NCBI RefSeq assembly: GCF_025370935.1
Contig: NC_133496.1
Location: 8,430,646-8,494,645 of the forward strand
Direction of reading: 5' to 3'
Length of the DNA stretch: 64,000 bases
Source: Choristoneura fumiferana
Taxonomy: Eukaryota; Arthropoda; Insecta; Lepidoptera; Tortricidae
Position 1 is the first letter of the stretch. Each line of letters begins with the position of its first letter. Made by a program: the position numbers and the translations under genes. Below, piece by piece: positions 44,383 to 55,480 of this stretch. The notes below the pieces were generated by a model. It had not been told where the DNA came from and ran no database searches. It was given only the letters and a program-made list of their open reading frames with translations.

Positions 44383-46993
44383 AAATCTGTGGCTCCAGTG
44401 AAAAGGGGTACAAGTCTGAATTTGGCCAAATTGAGTTATATAGACCAAAAAACACAAAAAAAAATAACGCATCGATTGGTGTAAACGGATCTAAGATATC
44501 TTTTAAAACAACGGACTTTTCTGGTGGTCAAGGGTAGAACTGCCTTAAAAAAGTTAGCAACAGAGGGTACTTGTCAAGTTGTATTTCTATTAACTAAAGT
44601 TTTGTTTGTGGTTTATGATCTAAATTTAGTTGTACGTGCTGTTTTTTCATATAGCGGGTGTAAAAAAATCTAAGCATACTTGAACCCCTAAAAAAAGAAC
44701 AGATTTATTTAGTTTACATTGATACAAGTTAAGTTCAATCTCTTTACACAAAAAGATAAAATAAAATATAAGATTAAGTCGAGCTGCGCCCGTTTTCACA
44801 AATCGAATATAAAAAAGTTTACGTGGAAAAGGATATAAGTCTTTGCGCGGGGGAATGAGCGGGTGAGTGGGGAGCCACGGCGCTCACGGATGAGCCACAA
44901 TCGTGTGCGCTGACTTGTGCAGGGAGAACGCGCTTGCGAGCTGCGCAGTCGACGGTTACGCGATTAAGTTATATCCTTTTACACCAATTTTATTAGTAAA
45001 CTAATATTGCACATTGCATTAATTTTAAGGGTATTAATTAAGATATATCCCTTGACACCAATCATTTAATAAGAATGATTAAGAAAATACAAAATATCCA
45101 TAGGACTAAAACTATTATTTAATTTAAATATCTAAAACTAAAACTTTAATTAAAAAGGAGAGGTGGGCCTCTTGGCATGGTGCCCATCACGCAGGCAGCA
45201 TTCCCGCGTTGAACTGCGATTGCGATTCTTTGCGCGAGAAAGCTGCCGGCGCGAGGGTTGCCTGTTGCCTCCCTTAACCTATTGCTGAGCTCCCTGTGTA
45301 GTTCCAGCGCACCCTTACCCCAAGAACCTAGAGTCTCGACGCCGAAAGCAAAGAAATAATTTCGGGCGCCGAGACAGCTATATTTTGTGACCTTGAGGCG
45401 TTCCCGGGCGTCTACCGCCGCCCCCGCACGATTGGTAGTTGCTGTTAGGTAGGACGCCGCCAGGGTGTCTGTACAGGTAGCGTCCCACACCAGCGCACGG
45501 CCAGTCTTCCAGGGTACCAACGACATTCCGTCAGTGCGCTTGCCATTGCCCCGTACAATCTGGGGCTACAGAGCGGCGGGAACGTTGGCACTAACGAGCG
45601 CCCTTCTGAGAATGTCGTTGAGAGTGGCGTGGCGGGACAGTCGGCCGGCGCCCGAGGAACAGGAGAGGCCATGTTGGCCGAGACGGTCCACTGGAGCCCC
45701 ACAAGAAACACAGTTGTTACTTTCGCAGATCCCAACTTCCAGCCGTAGACCAGCAGCTATGCGTAGTGTCTGGGTCGATAAAAGTTCTAGTGTTGGGCGA
45801 GGGGTTTGCATGGAGCCAGTAACCAGATTCTGGCTTGGACACAGCTAACAGTCTGGCCCGGTCCCTGCCTGTTAAAGGTTCTATTAATGCCTTTAAGGTG
45901 GTGACGGAGGCTATTGTATCCCAGGCTCTTTGCCTATGTGGTTTGGACGGGAGATTTGGACTTGGTCCAGCTAGCCAGGCATTCGTGGCCTCGTTCAAGC
46001 ATGCAATCTCGCAGTTAATGCCCGCTAGAGCTTTAAGTATTCTACCTGCGAGATCTAGCGTGCTGTGGATCGAAGATAGGAACAGCCCTTAATGTCTCTC
46101 ATACCGCTGATTAACCTTTAAAAAGATTTAATCTGCAATGATGAAACTGTCGATACGCATCTACTGATACCGACAGAAGACAAGCTGCTTAGCTTAGAGA
46201 TTTTCAGTTTTATTAATAAATATTTTTTTTTTGTAATTGTATGTTACAAGATAATTTAATATTATTTTAACGTATTTTGAATGGAAATACTTAAATACTA
46301 ATGATGAGAAATTTGAAGTTTGTTTTAAACGGGCATTTTTTATGTTAGCATGTGAGATTTTTGAAAAATTTATAGCGTTTTTGAATAGATATTTAAATAT
46401 AAATAATAGAATAGTTATTTTATGTGTTTTATTCACTCAACTTGGATACAAGTAGCATTTTGAATTTTTCATTATTATTTAAGTCTACTTATAACTAAAA
46501 ACACAATAAAAAAAAATGTGCAGAAGGCTACATGTCTGTTATGTCTGTAATTAAGTCCAAAGAACTGCATAAATTGAAAAATGCAATAATTTTCTACACC
46601 ATTAGTTTGTAAGCTAGTCTTCTGTGGATAATATTATACATTTACTACAAAAAACATTCCGGATGCGTACCCTTTTTCACTTCGTATAAAATTACGAAAA
46701 CTTGGTGAATAGCGATATATATAACCACTTGAACCTTTTTACACTTATTTTTATACTTCTATTTTGGATACAAGTAGTTAATTTATAAACTTATAGATCA
46801 AGAGCAAAAATAACATTCCCATAAGAAAGAGCGCAATTAATTTAGTCCTTTAACATACCAAATTTATTAGTATATGTAAATATATAAGTGTAATGAACGT
46901 AAGTTTGAATCATCTCGGGCGTAACTGTTTTTTGCGTCTCCTGTAAACTTGGGTTTTTCGACATGTACCCCTTTTCACTGGAGCCACAGAAAT
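44383..46993. mobile_element. 2.6-kb TIR element with AAAT target duplication
   Basis: The element (44387-46989, 2603 bp) starts CTGTGGCTCCAGTGAAAAGG and ends with the reverse complement; 29 of the first 30 bases match. AAAT lies at both edges (44383-44386, 46990-46993), and the other block copy has the empty-site sequence TATAAATTACTT. The terminal word GTGAAAAGGGGTACAAGT recurs about ten times in degenerate form and both orientations in the outer 600 bp of each side (for example near 44824, 44968, 45042, 46440, 46519, 46667, 46762) but not in the central ORF. A broken ORF occupies 45146-46091. Superfamily not assigned; 4-bp duplications occur in several groups. Confidence 0.85.
45146..46091 (-). 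pseudogene. Broken ORF, C-terminal part of an RT-domain-associated protein
   Basis: Three minus-strand frames join into one decayed reading frame: 46091-45717 (includes NEATNAWLAGPSPN and SGYWLHANPSPN), 45811-45566 (CESNNCVSCGAPVDRLGQHG, then AGRLSRHATLNDILRRAL) and 45526-45146 (MSLVPWKTGRALVWDATCTD, ending AQRIAIAVQRGNAACVMGT). The C..C..H..C spacing looks like a zinc-binding motif, and the following W-D-T block may be part of a nuclease-like fold. From memory, the same C-terminal blocks are found in uncharacterised invertebrate proteins annotated with reverse transcriptase domains; no RT motif (YXDD) is present here. Two or more frameshifts make it non-functional. It lies centrally in the TIR element and is much more GC-rich than its flanks. 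Confidence 0.65.
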
Positions 46994-48130
46994 TACTTAA
47001 TGCGAGGTGCATAATCTGCTTTTCTTTCAACTATTACAGGAATAGTAAACGAAAAAAAACACTCATGCTAAACAATTAATAGGAAAGAAAGAAATGTCAC
47101 TAGCACTCGATGATTCCATTTATGTGAGTAACTTTACATTCGCACTCTCAAAAAATGTCCACGGAAAATTCGCAAGGTTCCCGCCAATTTGTGTTTTTTT
47201 TTACTCTCTTTCTTTTTTTTGGCAGAGTTAGTATAGTAGCAGATAGTTTTACCCGCGATCTGTCAAATTTCGGATGGGCACCAGGTTGGCCAACCACACA
47301 CTTTTTTTTAAATATACGGCTTCTTACTGTTTTGGTAGGATTGGTAAGCAACAATTTTTTGTACGCAATCTGTCAAATTTTATATAACCGTCAGGTTGAC
47401 CAACCTAATACTAGATAGATATTTTTACACTAAGCATGCTAATTTTATAGCAAAAATACTTGTTACCTCTTTGGTGGCGCAATTAAAAAAAAACAATGCA
47501 ATAAAGGATTTTCATTCATTTTTTCTGCTCTAGAGCAGAAAAGTCCCGCTTTGTGCTAGGTATTTAGTGCGGTTATAATGAAATTAAAGCATAGTTTGGA
47601 AGAAAATATTATTTATCAATCACGAATGTGGCACAAAGTCCAACGAACCTCACGATACTACCGCCACCTAGTCTGACACAGAGACCCTAATTTATTTCTG
47701 AACTCAGTTTATTGTTCATGTCAACACAGACTACTAAGAGATACTATGCATGTCAAATATGTCAATACGTGTGGTGGGTGTAGGTGGGCGTTTTCATAAA
47801 AACGTGAACATTTTCATTCAAAATGTATTTAGTTTTTTTGTACAAATTTTATGAGTCAGTTTTGTGACACCCAATACCGAGTGTATGAAAAAAAAGTCAC
47901 AATACTGAAATTTTTGATTAGGACATTTTTTTAAACCATCGGAACCGATTGTGCTTCCAATCGAAATCCAAAATCGAAAAAAAACAGAAAGGGTACACTT
48001 TTTTGTGAAAATGCTCTGTCATGCTCAAATTATGTTTTTTCAGCAAGTTAATAAGCGATTTACGCGTGAAAGCGCAACAAAGAAAGAAATCATCATTATC
48101 ATTCCAACGTACCTCTAGATTATGTTAGTT
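46994..48130. other. Second copy of 27748-28870, no gene
   Basis: Spacer with the same direct repeats (CTGTCAAATTTCGGATGGG and related). Extra bases at about 47725-47770 lie between ATGTCAA repeats. Confidence 0.5.
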
Positions 48131-50125
48131 ATGAAATAAATATTTCTTATTCTTATTCTTACAGGCGGCGGGCAGCGACTTTTATACAGCGAGCTTTTAT
48201 AATATGTAGAGAAGAGATCAAACTGTGACACGGAGAAAAATTGCATGCTAAACATCAGTGTTGAGGATGACTGCTTTCTGTTGGAAGTGTGTATACAAAT
48301 AGGTGTGTGTTGAGAGCCTAGAGGCTACCATGGTATTATTGGAATGACGCCTGTTGTGGAATTATTATTGTTATTATCGTATCGGGTTCGCTATGTGGCT
48401 GAGCCTTCCCCTGTTTACACGGGAAACACGGGAACGTGACTCTATTTTCCGCCCCTAAACAAATATTTTCGAGATCCCCTACTGCTGCTTGTATTCAATT
48501 TGCCACGATGGATGGCCGTCAGCTGTGAGCGGAATGTGTTCTTGTTTATTAAAAATAAGTAAAAGTAAACAAATATTACAGGACACAATCATCAGCCGGA
48601 AGACGTCCACTGCTGAACAAAGGTCTCCCCTTTAGAACATCACAAAGAATAACACAAACATATGTATAATTTTCAGTTGTTTATTTATTAGCGTTCTTAA
48701 GGTACTGTTCTATGACGGATAGACGGACGTCGGTCCGTATTGACGGATCGAGCGGACGGATTGTCAGTAAATATGGTGAAACTAAGCGAGTTATGTCTGT
48801 AATTTATCAGGTACGGTACCCTAAAAATCTTTAAACAGCCTACAACGAAAATGTTTGAGTCTTGAGGTAATGGAATTTGGGATTGAGCCTATTCTGCCCA
48901 ACGCGAGTTGAAAATGACGTCGCAAAGCTATATTTGGAGCCATAATGGACAAAATGGTTGTTTAATAATTATCTACTCTTTGAGCAGGATAGTCAAAGGT
49001 AAGGTAGGATAGGGTAGGTTCGAAATTTGACAAAAAAAAAAACGAAGATATAAAATTTAATTATTTTGTCCATAAAGGTGAGCGTTATTTTTCGAGTCGT
49101 GACTCGTGTTTTCGGTCGCGTAATTTTGGTTTCGCACAAAAGTCCTATTTGTGTAACTTTGCGTCACCGTGGCACAAATTCGACCTTTGTACAAAAATTC
49201 AAATTCTAAAATTCAAATGACTTATTCAGTAAATAGGCCGCAATGGGCACTTTTACACGTCATTTTTTAAACTACCAGCGCTTTCGGAAAGACCATCATT
49301 GCCAAGAAGAATGCACCGCAAGAACCTTGGCAGAAAGTAATTTTTTCATAATAATAAAATTACAAATAAAATACTTAAAAACTATATTATAAAAAAAAAT
49401 ACAGGGATGTATGGGGTCCCTTAGTTACAATACTAAACACTAACTATATCTAAACTGTATCTACGTTCAGTGGAAGTGTAGAAATGCTTCCACCGTCATA
49501 AATTTTAAAATTTTAAATTACAAAACCGACTGCAAAAACAATTAGTACGCGACCGAAAATACGCGACTTACAACTTTGCACTTGGCACGCTGGACGTTAA
49601 GAATCATACAGCTGATCTAACGCCTCTTAAAATCTCTGCAATCTAAATTCCCTGTAGAAGTCTCAGGACTCTGCAGAATTCGAAATTGCACCTAGAAATC
49701 CAGGAACAGCGCGAGCTCGGGATTTATTTCTAGCAACAATGTTCGTTCTAACGCCGAATAAATGTCGGTAGCTCAGTCTACGTTCGCACCTAATAAATGT
49801 ACCTACATTTTTATAGTACGCGGAATGGTACCTAGACTCGATGTTTACGAGCTGGTACCACTTACGGGTGACAGCGATCAGTAATAAACAGTTTATTGTA
49901 CAGTTAAAGAAACTTAATCACGTACTAGGGTGGATGAATAGTTTGTGCTATTAATTGACATGACTGTTGATATCCCATACATTTGCCAAAAAGTCATAGC
50001 GAAATAGATTAAGAAAAAGTTCCACCCTGGAACGTGACTCACTTTCCGTGAAAGTACTTTAATTTTAAAGAAAAAAATTGGCAGAAAATAAAAACTCCGC
50101 TTATACTTGTAATTTTCAGAAGCTT
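48131..50125. other. Second copy of 28870-31446, no gene
   Basis: Contains the RTE-like 3' fragment at 48590-48632 and the LINE-like fragment near 49260-49395. The 608-bp segment of the first copy is missing at 49579. Confidence 0.5.
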
Positions 50126-50735
50126 TTTAGGGTTCCGTAGCCAAAATGGCAAAAACGGGACCCTTATAGTTTCGCCATGTCTGTCTGTCTGTCTGTCCGT
50201 CCGCGGCTTTGCTCAGGGACTATCAATGCTAGAAAGCTGTAATTTTGCACAAATATATAATAATATGTAAACTATGCCGACAAAATGGCACAATAAAAAA
50301 TTCAAAAAAAGTAGTACCTACCTACCTCCCATAGATGTAAAGTGGGGGTGTTTTTTTTTCCTCATCCAATCATGTAGTGTAGGGTATCGTTGGATAGGTC
50401 TTTTAAAACCATTACGGGGTTGCTAAAACGTTTTTCGATTCAGTGATTCATTTGCAAAATATTCAACATTAAACTGCAAATTTTCATTAAAATCGAGGGT
50501 CCCCCCCCCCCTCTAAAATCTAAACCGGTGTGTGGAAAAATTTGAAAAAATTCAGGATGGTAGTAAGTATATCAAACTTACAAGGAAAACTATAACAGTT
50601 AAGTTTTCTTGAATAGACCTAAAATTGGAACATTCCGTACAAAATACGAAATCCTTAGAAAAATATTACTTAATTTTTTCGTAATGGCTACGGAACCCTA
50701 TTTCGGGCGTGTCCGACACGTTCTTGGCCGGTTTA
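50126..50735 (-). mobile_element. CCGGCCAAGAGCGTGTCGGA-family repeat, full reverse copy
   Basis: From TTAGGGTTCCGTAGCCAAAA through CTGTCTGTCTGTCTGTCCG to CACGTTCTTGGCCGGTTT. It spans the end of the duplicated block, so its right half is the unique continuation. Confidence 0.7.
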
Positions 50736-50779
50736 TGCAACGTTCGTATGTTTATTTATTTTTTCAGAATATTTATATC

Positions 50780-51058
50780 TACCGTAAGTTTGGGGTACTT
50801 TGACCCATTAGAGTGTTACTTTGGCCCATATGAAAACCACATAAAACACAATAAAATACTTACCTTAACAAATATTGACATAAAGAACAGCCCAACAATA
50901 ACATAAAAACGTGATCGGTCAATAATTAATACCAACCACAAGGCAAAGAGCCATATTCTTAAAGCAATAACAAAACCAGGTACCAAGTTAATCCCTAGGA
51001 AACAAATCCCTACGGCCAAAGTTATCCTCCAAGGCCAAAGTACCCCGATCTTACAGTA
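50780..51058. mobile_element. TIR element with GGGGTACTTTG ends
   Basis: CCGTAAGTTTGGGGTACTTT at the left and CAAAGTACCCCGATCTTACA at the right are inverted. The minus ORF at 50816-51019 inside has hydrophobic stretches but no recognised family. Confidence 0.6.
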
Positions 51059-51348
51059 TAATTTTTCGATCGCTTCCTGGTATCCAATTGAGCTGGGGTA
51101 AACTTAAGTAAGCTGATGACAATGCGATATAAATCTGGCGGTAAGATTCTGGTGCTCCGATCAGTATCTTCTCCACAGAACGGAACTCTTCAACGGTTTA
51201 TGGCATCGACTTGAAACTTGGTGCGGAATATGTATTTTGAATGACAATGTACTTATGTTAGAAAAAAATTGTTGAATTAAAAATAGGAATTTATAAAAAA
51301 CAATTTTATTATGGATTATTTGTGAGTATAGTATGAATTTTGAGAGGT

Positions 51349-51755
51349 GTCCCGATCTCTTTATCAGCCCTCCTTTCGAACAAAGCCATTGTATTCGATT
51401 ATGTCCTCAAAAGCGTAATCCTCAGTTTAAAATTATCGGAAATATGACATAAAATTGCTCATTGAAATAACGACTTTATTATTTACACTAGAGAGTTCAT
51501 TTTAAATTAAACCTTGTTGGCAGATAATATTTTTCAAAATTGAATGCGTATCGTAGACAAGCAGCCTCATGGAAAAGTATTATCTGCAAACGAATATGTT
51601 TTTTTAAAATACACTTTCTGCTGAACATAATAAAGTCGAACTATTTTATCTTATATTACATTCATTTTAAACTGAGGATTATGCACTTGAGGACATAATA
51701 GAATAGAGGCTTTGTTCGGAAGGTGGGCTGTTAACGAGATCGGGACACCCGAAAA
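51349..51755. mobile_element. Fold-back element, arms about 90 bp
   Basis: GTGTCCCGATCTCTTTATCA and ATTATGTCCTCAAAAGCGTA on the left are mirrored by ATTATGCACTTGAGGACATA and AACGAGATCGGGACACCCG on the right. The middle is AT-rich and non-coding. Confidence 0.7.
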
Positions 51756-51779
51756 AAGTCATAAGTACTACAAGTACTA

Positions 51780-52110
51780 CCTATGTGCGTGCTGCGTGTT
51801 TCCATGCGTGATTGTCGCAATTTTATGCTGAAACGGCTCAAAGAATTTGAATGTAATTTAGTATGCAGACAGGTGGATGTCTGGAATAATACATAGGCTA
51901 CTTTTTATCACTAGTGTTCCCACAGAATTCCTGTAAAATCGAAAAACATCTTAATCGTTAAGTCTAAAAACATGAAATTTTGCGTGAATGTTCGTGGTAC
52001 AACTTTAATGAAGACCACGGTGTTATTATTGGGAATTTAATAAAATTCCGCTATTACAATAATATTTGACTGATAATGATATCTGATTTAGCTTTGGAAA
52101 CAGCTAGTAT
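51780..52110 (+). mobile_element. Helitron-like repeat
   Basis: ATTTTATGCTGAAACGGCTC, CTGGAATAATACATAGGCTA and ATCACTAGTGTTCCCACAG follow the order of the family at 26-600. Confidence 0.5.
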
Positions 52111-52309
52111 AATATAATAAATAAAGAGATTAAATGGCGCAATCGCGACCTCTTTGAACTCGAAACACGCAGTTGATAACTTTTTACGGCACCTGGCACT
52201 CGCACGCGACGCGCTGAGTTAAACTTACTGAACTATTGCATTCAGTCCTGGAACTACCTTTTGATGAAGCGTTATGTGTGAACTGTGCATTTCCAACACC
52301 AAAGAGAAG

Positions 52310-52470
52310 TTGTCATCATCATATATCAGCCGTAGGACGTCCACTGTTGGATAGAATATAATATAATATAGCCTCCCCCACAAAAAAGTATCCGCCAACG
52401 AGATGGACGGATGATCTGGCTAAAGCCGCGAGTTCATAACAGATGCAGGCCGCTGCCAAATTTTACTCCC
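52310..52470. mobile_element. LINE fragments (RTE-like)
   Basis: CGTAGGACGTCCACTGTTGG followed by CCGCCAACGAGATGGACGGA, which would read PPTRWTD in the forward frame, then ATGCAGGCCGCTGCC. Decayed LINE C-terminal DNA. Confidence 0.55.
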
Positions 52471-52494
52471 CAAAAAACTTACAGCAGTAGGTAG

Positions 52495-53010
52495 TTTCAT
52501 TTCCCAAACGAATCTTTAGCATATTTACATTTCGCATTTTATTCATTTGGTCAAATTATCATTTGCCATAATTTTACATTATCAAGTTTTATTATAACAA
52601 ACGTTTATAAGCAAACGTTTTCTTTTGGCTAATATTATTTTCCAAAAAAAAATGTTTGTTCAAAATGACACTTCGCACACGAACCAACCCAAAAACCAAC
52701 TGCTACCAGAAAAGGAGGTTAGGTTAGGTTAGAACTGCGTCCACCACAGAAACGAACTGCTACCAAAAAAGTAAGTTATTACGCCATGCAATATTTCGGA
52801 AGAGTGATTTATGCCAAACAATACATTTGACTAAATAATACTTGGTAATATGAAAAGTGACTAAGTAATTATACTTGAAACAATAACTTCGCAAAAAAAA
52901 ATTACGTACTGTAAAATTTGCGAGAAGTAATGATGATTTTTTTTGCTAAATGATAATTTGAGTAAAATAAATATTATGGTATGTGATTACTGGATGTGAT
53001 ACTTTGGCAA
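52495..53010. repeat. Scrambled-word array B with TTAGG core
   Basis: Variants of CAAATTATCATTTGCCATAA and its complement (TGCTAAATGATAATTTGAG) recur around a core at 52715-52770 that reads GGTTAGGTTAGGTTAGAACT then GCGTCCACCACAGAAACG. The core opening matches array A, but the arm word differs. No ORF. Confidence 0.55.
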
Positions 53011-53239
53011 AGTTTTTTGCTCATAGGGTGACGGCACCAATCATGGACATGTTAAGCACAGTAGTATCCAGTAGTGGACAGCAAGGATTCAATGCCTTAT
53101 ACCTCACCATTCATGAACTTTACCAGTTATGCTCATCAGTTATCTGCACATAAGTGTTATTAGTTTTAGAAAAAGTAGCGTCCGTTTCTTAATATTGAGT
53201 TAGCGGGAAAATTGGTGTCTCTGTAGGGATTACTAATGT

Positions 53240-53418
53240 ATTAGTAATCCGGGGGAGGGCTGTGCCCCACAGTGGACGTCCTATGAATCATAATGATGAT
53301 GATGAAGTAAATATTGCAGGTGTTGCAGGTGTCTATGGGCGGTGGTGATCTCTTACCATCAGGAGACCCACTTGCTCGTTTGCCATCCAGTCGAATAAAA
53401 ATAAATAAATAAATAATA
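53240..53418 (+). mobile_element. Two retroposon 3' ends in series
   Basis: GCCCCACAGTGGACGTCCTA with (ATG)n at 53255-53308 is followed by GGCGGTGGTGATCTCTTACC and TTGCCATCCAGTCGAATAAA with an (AAAT)n tail. The second part is the forward form of 20322-20400. Confidence 0.65.
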
Positions 53419-53419
53419 A

Positions 53420-53835
53420 ATTATCGTATTAGATTCCAATTACGGAAAGGATTGCGGCATTGGTTAATCAGTTGTGATGGAATTTCCAACCGCGTTCACG
53501 CAACGGTGCCCAATGAGCCAGTCGAGTTAATTAAACGTTCAAATGCCTGGTTTACAATTAAATTGTATTCGGATTCTATTTAACATGATCAAATTAATTC
53601 GTTAATAATAATGGTTTATTTTATTTCGTAAAGGTTTTATTATTATTTATTATTTGGAAAAAATACTAGGTACAAAACACACAGTTTAGGTGCGTATCTA
53701 GTCAGATAATTTTAGAAAGTCATATCATAATGTTATATTTGTCACAAAAAAATACGCCGAAACTATACATTCTCGAAATTTTCTAAATAGTCATCTGTAG
53801 AATACTGTAGGGTGCTGTAGGTTAGGTTAGTTCTG
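53420..53835. other. No gene seen
   Basis: AT-rich spacer ending in a short GGTTAGGTTAG patch (53819-53829). Confidence 0.45.
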
Positions 53836-53839
53836 TCCT

Positions 53840-54050
53840 ACAAATATTATAAATGTGAAAGTTTGTGAAGATGTTTACATGTTTGTTACTCAATCACGTC
53901 TAAACCGCTGAACTGATTTAGATGAAACATGGTTTACAGATTGTTTGAGTCCCCGGGAAGGGCATAGGATAGTTTTTATCCCGGAAAATTGCATAGTTCC
54001 TGCGGGATAGCGATAAACGAATACTACGCGGACGTAGTCGCGGGAAACGG
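53840..54050 (+). mobile_element. Helitron-like repeat, nearly complete
   Basis: AAATATTATAAATGTGAAAG, TTGTTACTCAATCACGTCTA and a 3' hairpin-like ACGCGGACGTAGTCGCGGG. The terminal CTAGT expected of the family is replaced by a LINE end. Confidence 0.6.
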
Positions 54051-54056
54051 TTCATC

Positions 54057-54354
54057 ATCATCATCATCGGCCGGAAGACGTCCACTGCTGGACAAAGGCC
54101 TCCCCCTTAGAACGCCACAATGAACGACCACTCGCCACTTGCATCCACCGGTTTCTCGCCACTCTCACGATGTCGTCAGTCCACCTGGTGGGAGGCCTAC
54201 CAACGCTTCGTCTTCCGGTTCGTGGTCGCCACTCGAGGACGTTTCTCCCCCAACGGTTATCTGTTCTTCGAGCGACGTGGCCTGCCCATTGCCACTTCAA
54301 TTTGCATATTTTTCCAGCTATGTCAGTGACTTTAGTTCTTCGACGAATTTCCAT
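54057..54354 (-). pseudogene. RTE-type LINE, C-terminal coding end
   Basis: The minus frame encodes 96 residues including KLKWQWAGHVARRTDNRWG and VGRPPTRWTDDIVRVA, ending VQQWTSSGR and a stop that falls in the (TGA)n tail. From memory this is the C-terminus of lepidopteran RTE-clade endonuclease/reverse transcriptase proteins. The element is 5' truncated at 54354, beside AAACGGTTATTAAACGG, so only the last tenth of the protein remains. The tail marks the 3' end of the retroposon, in reverse orientation. It is the best preserved member of the many short 3' fragments in this window. Confidence 0.8.
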
Positions 54355-54359
54355 ATTCG

Positions 54360-54804
54360 GGAAACGGTTATTAAACGGTAATTCTGAATAATTATTGCTT
54401 TAAAAAAAAATAGTTGTGACAGACAATAATGTTATAATGAATGATAAACATTATTACATTACAAATTTCAAAAATTATCCGAAATGAAACTATTACATAA
54501 AACTAAACAACAAAATATTTCCGAGCGTGACAAGCGTATTTAAAAAAATATTGAAATTGATTTTTATTTCTTTATAATACAAGTAAAGACATTTTTGAGT
54601 TTGAGTAGGTAAATTTTCCTATCTTTAGGCTAACCTAGGCTAACCTCGGATTTCAATGTAAAAGGCAAGTATTATAATAAATTAAATTAAAGATAGGAAA
54701 ATTTAAAAAGAAGGTAGATAAATGAAGATTACAAAACCTAGAATTCGGCCAGCTATATAAATTAGACGCTGACTTACCTATCCTTTTCACAAAGTATCCC
54801 CAGG
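54360..54804. other. No gene seen
   Basis: AT-rich spacer with an inverted pair around AAATTTTCCTATCTTTAG (54611) and AAAGATAGGAAAATTTA (54688), possibly another small hairpin element. Confidence 0.45.
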
Positions 54805-55079
54805 CAAAATGCATTGTAAGATTGGTTTTTTGGAATCTTTTTTGTATTTTTTATTTCAATTCCAAATTTTTACTTTTACGGTCATCCCGTAAAACCGAAA
54901 TTGAAAATACAAACTGAAATATAGATGCACAGAAAAAACAGAAAAATAAGACCAGTGGTGTAGCGGTATAGCACGCGGTACGGATTACCGAGGACCTGGG
55001 TTCGATTCCCAGTGATGGTCTTATTTTTCTGTTTTTTCTGTGCATCTATATTTCAGTTTGTATTTTCAAAATGCATTGT
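54805..55079 (-). mobile_element. Fold-back tRNA-type SINE with 13-bp target duplication
   Basis: CAAAATGCATTGT lies at both 54805-54817 and 55067-55079. Inside is a 53-bp perfect inverted repeat (54902-54954 and 55016-55068; outer bases TGAAAATACAAACTGAAATA). The 61-base loop, with the adjacent stem bases, reads as a tRNA-like unit: A-box-like TAGCGGTATAGC, a CGGTA/TACCG arm, and a perfect TpsiC arm CTGGGTTCGATTCCCAG. An A-rich tail on the minus strand lies at 54818-54870. Position 33 is C rather than T in the anticodon loop I drew, so I do not call a functional tRNA. Confidence 0.8.
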
Positions 55080-55259
55080 GTCGCAATTCCTTGAGAAATT
55101 TATATTATTACCTACTATATCCATTAGTATTCTCTACTGAAAAATTGTAGACCATCACTAAGAATCCGTCTCAGTTACACGCAGCGTTAAAAGATACGAG
55201 TGAGTGAGAAGGTGATCACGTTAAAGGGTAGCATGGAGGATCTGCAAGCGGGTATTTTT

Positions 55260-55480
55260 TAATTCAAATAGTTTATTCCAAGTAAAAAAAATGCAATTTA
55301 TGTATTTTTTTTATAGAATAGGGTGAAAACGTGATGGTAAGCGATTACCGTTTCCCATGAACACCAGCAACCCCAGAAGAGTCACAAGTGCATAGCCGGC
55401 CTTTTAGGTAGGAGTACGCTCTTTTCTTGATGGCTTGAAGGTCATATCGGTCCGGGAATACCGCAGGTGATATAAAAAAC
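55260..55480 (-). mobile_element. Retroposon 3' region, reverse
   Basis: TGGTAAGCGATTACCGTTTC, ACACCAGCAACCCCAGAAGA and GGAGTACGCTCTTTTCTTGA are a familiar lepidopteran retroposon wording. No coding sequence. Confidence 0.45.

Larger units (their letters stand above)
31964..50524. repeat. Second copy of the 18-kb block
   Basis: Repeats 14061-31863 in the same order and orientation. Specific to this copy are the 2.6-kb TIR element (44387-46989), about 44 extra bases near 47725-47770, a short CCGGCCAAGAGCGTGTCGGA fragment at 33105-33170, and about 26 extra bases in the gene 1 promoter. Gene 1 itself would lie in or before the gap. Confidence 0.9.

Noticed and set aside
45465..46092. Plus-strand ORFs of 127 and 85 codons
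   Set aside because: They are antisense to the broken minus-strand ORF, whose motifs are the recognisable ones.
54950..55020. Functional tRNA gene
   Set aside because: A perfect TpsiC arm is present, but the anticodon loop lacks the usual T at position 33, the acceptor pairing is imperfect and the unit is embedded in a retroposed palindrome.
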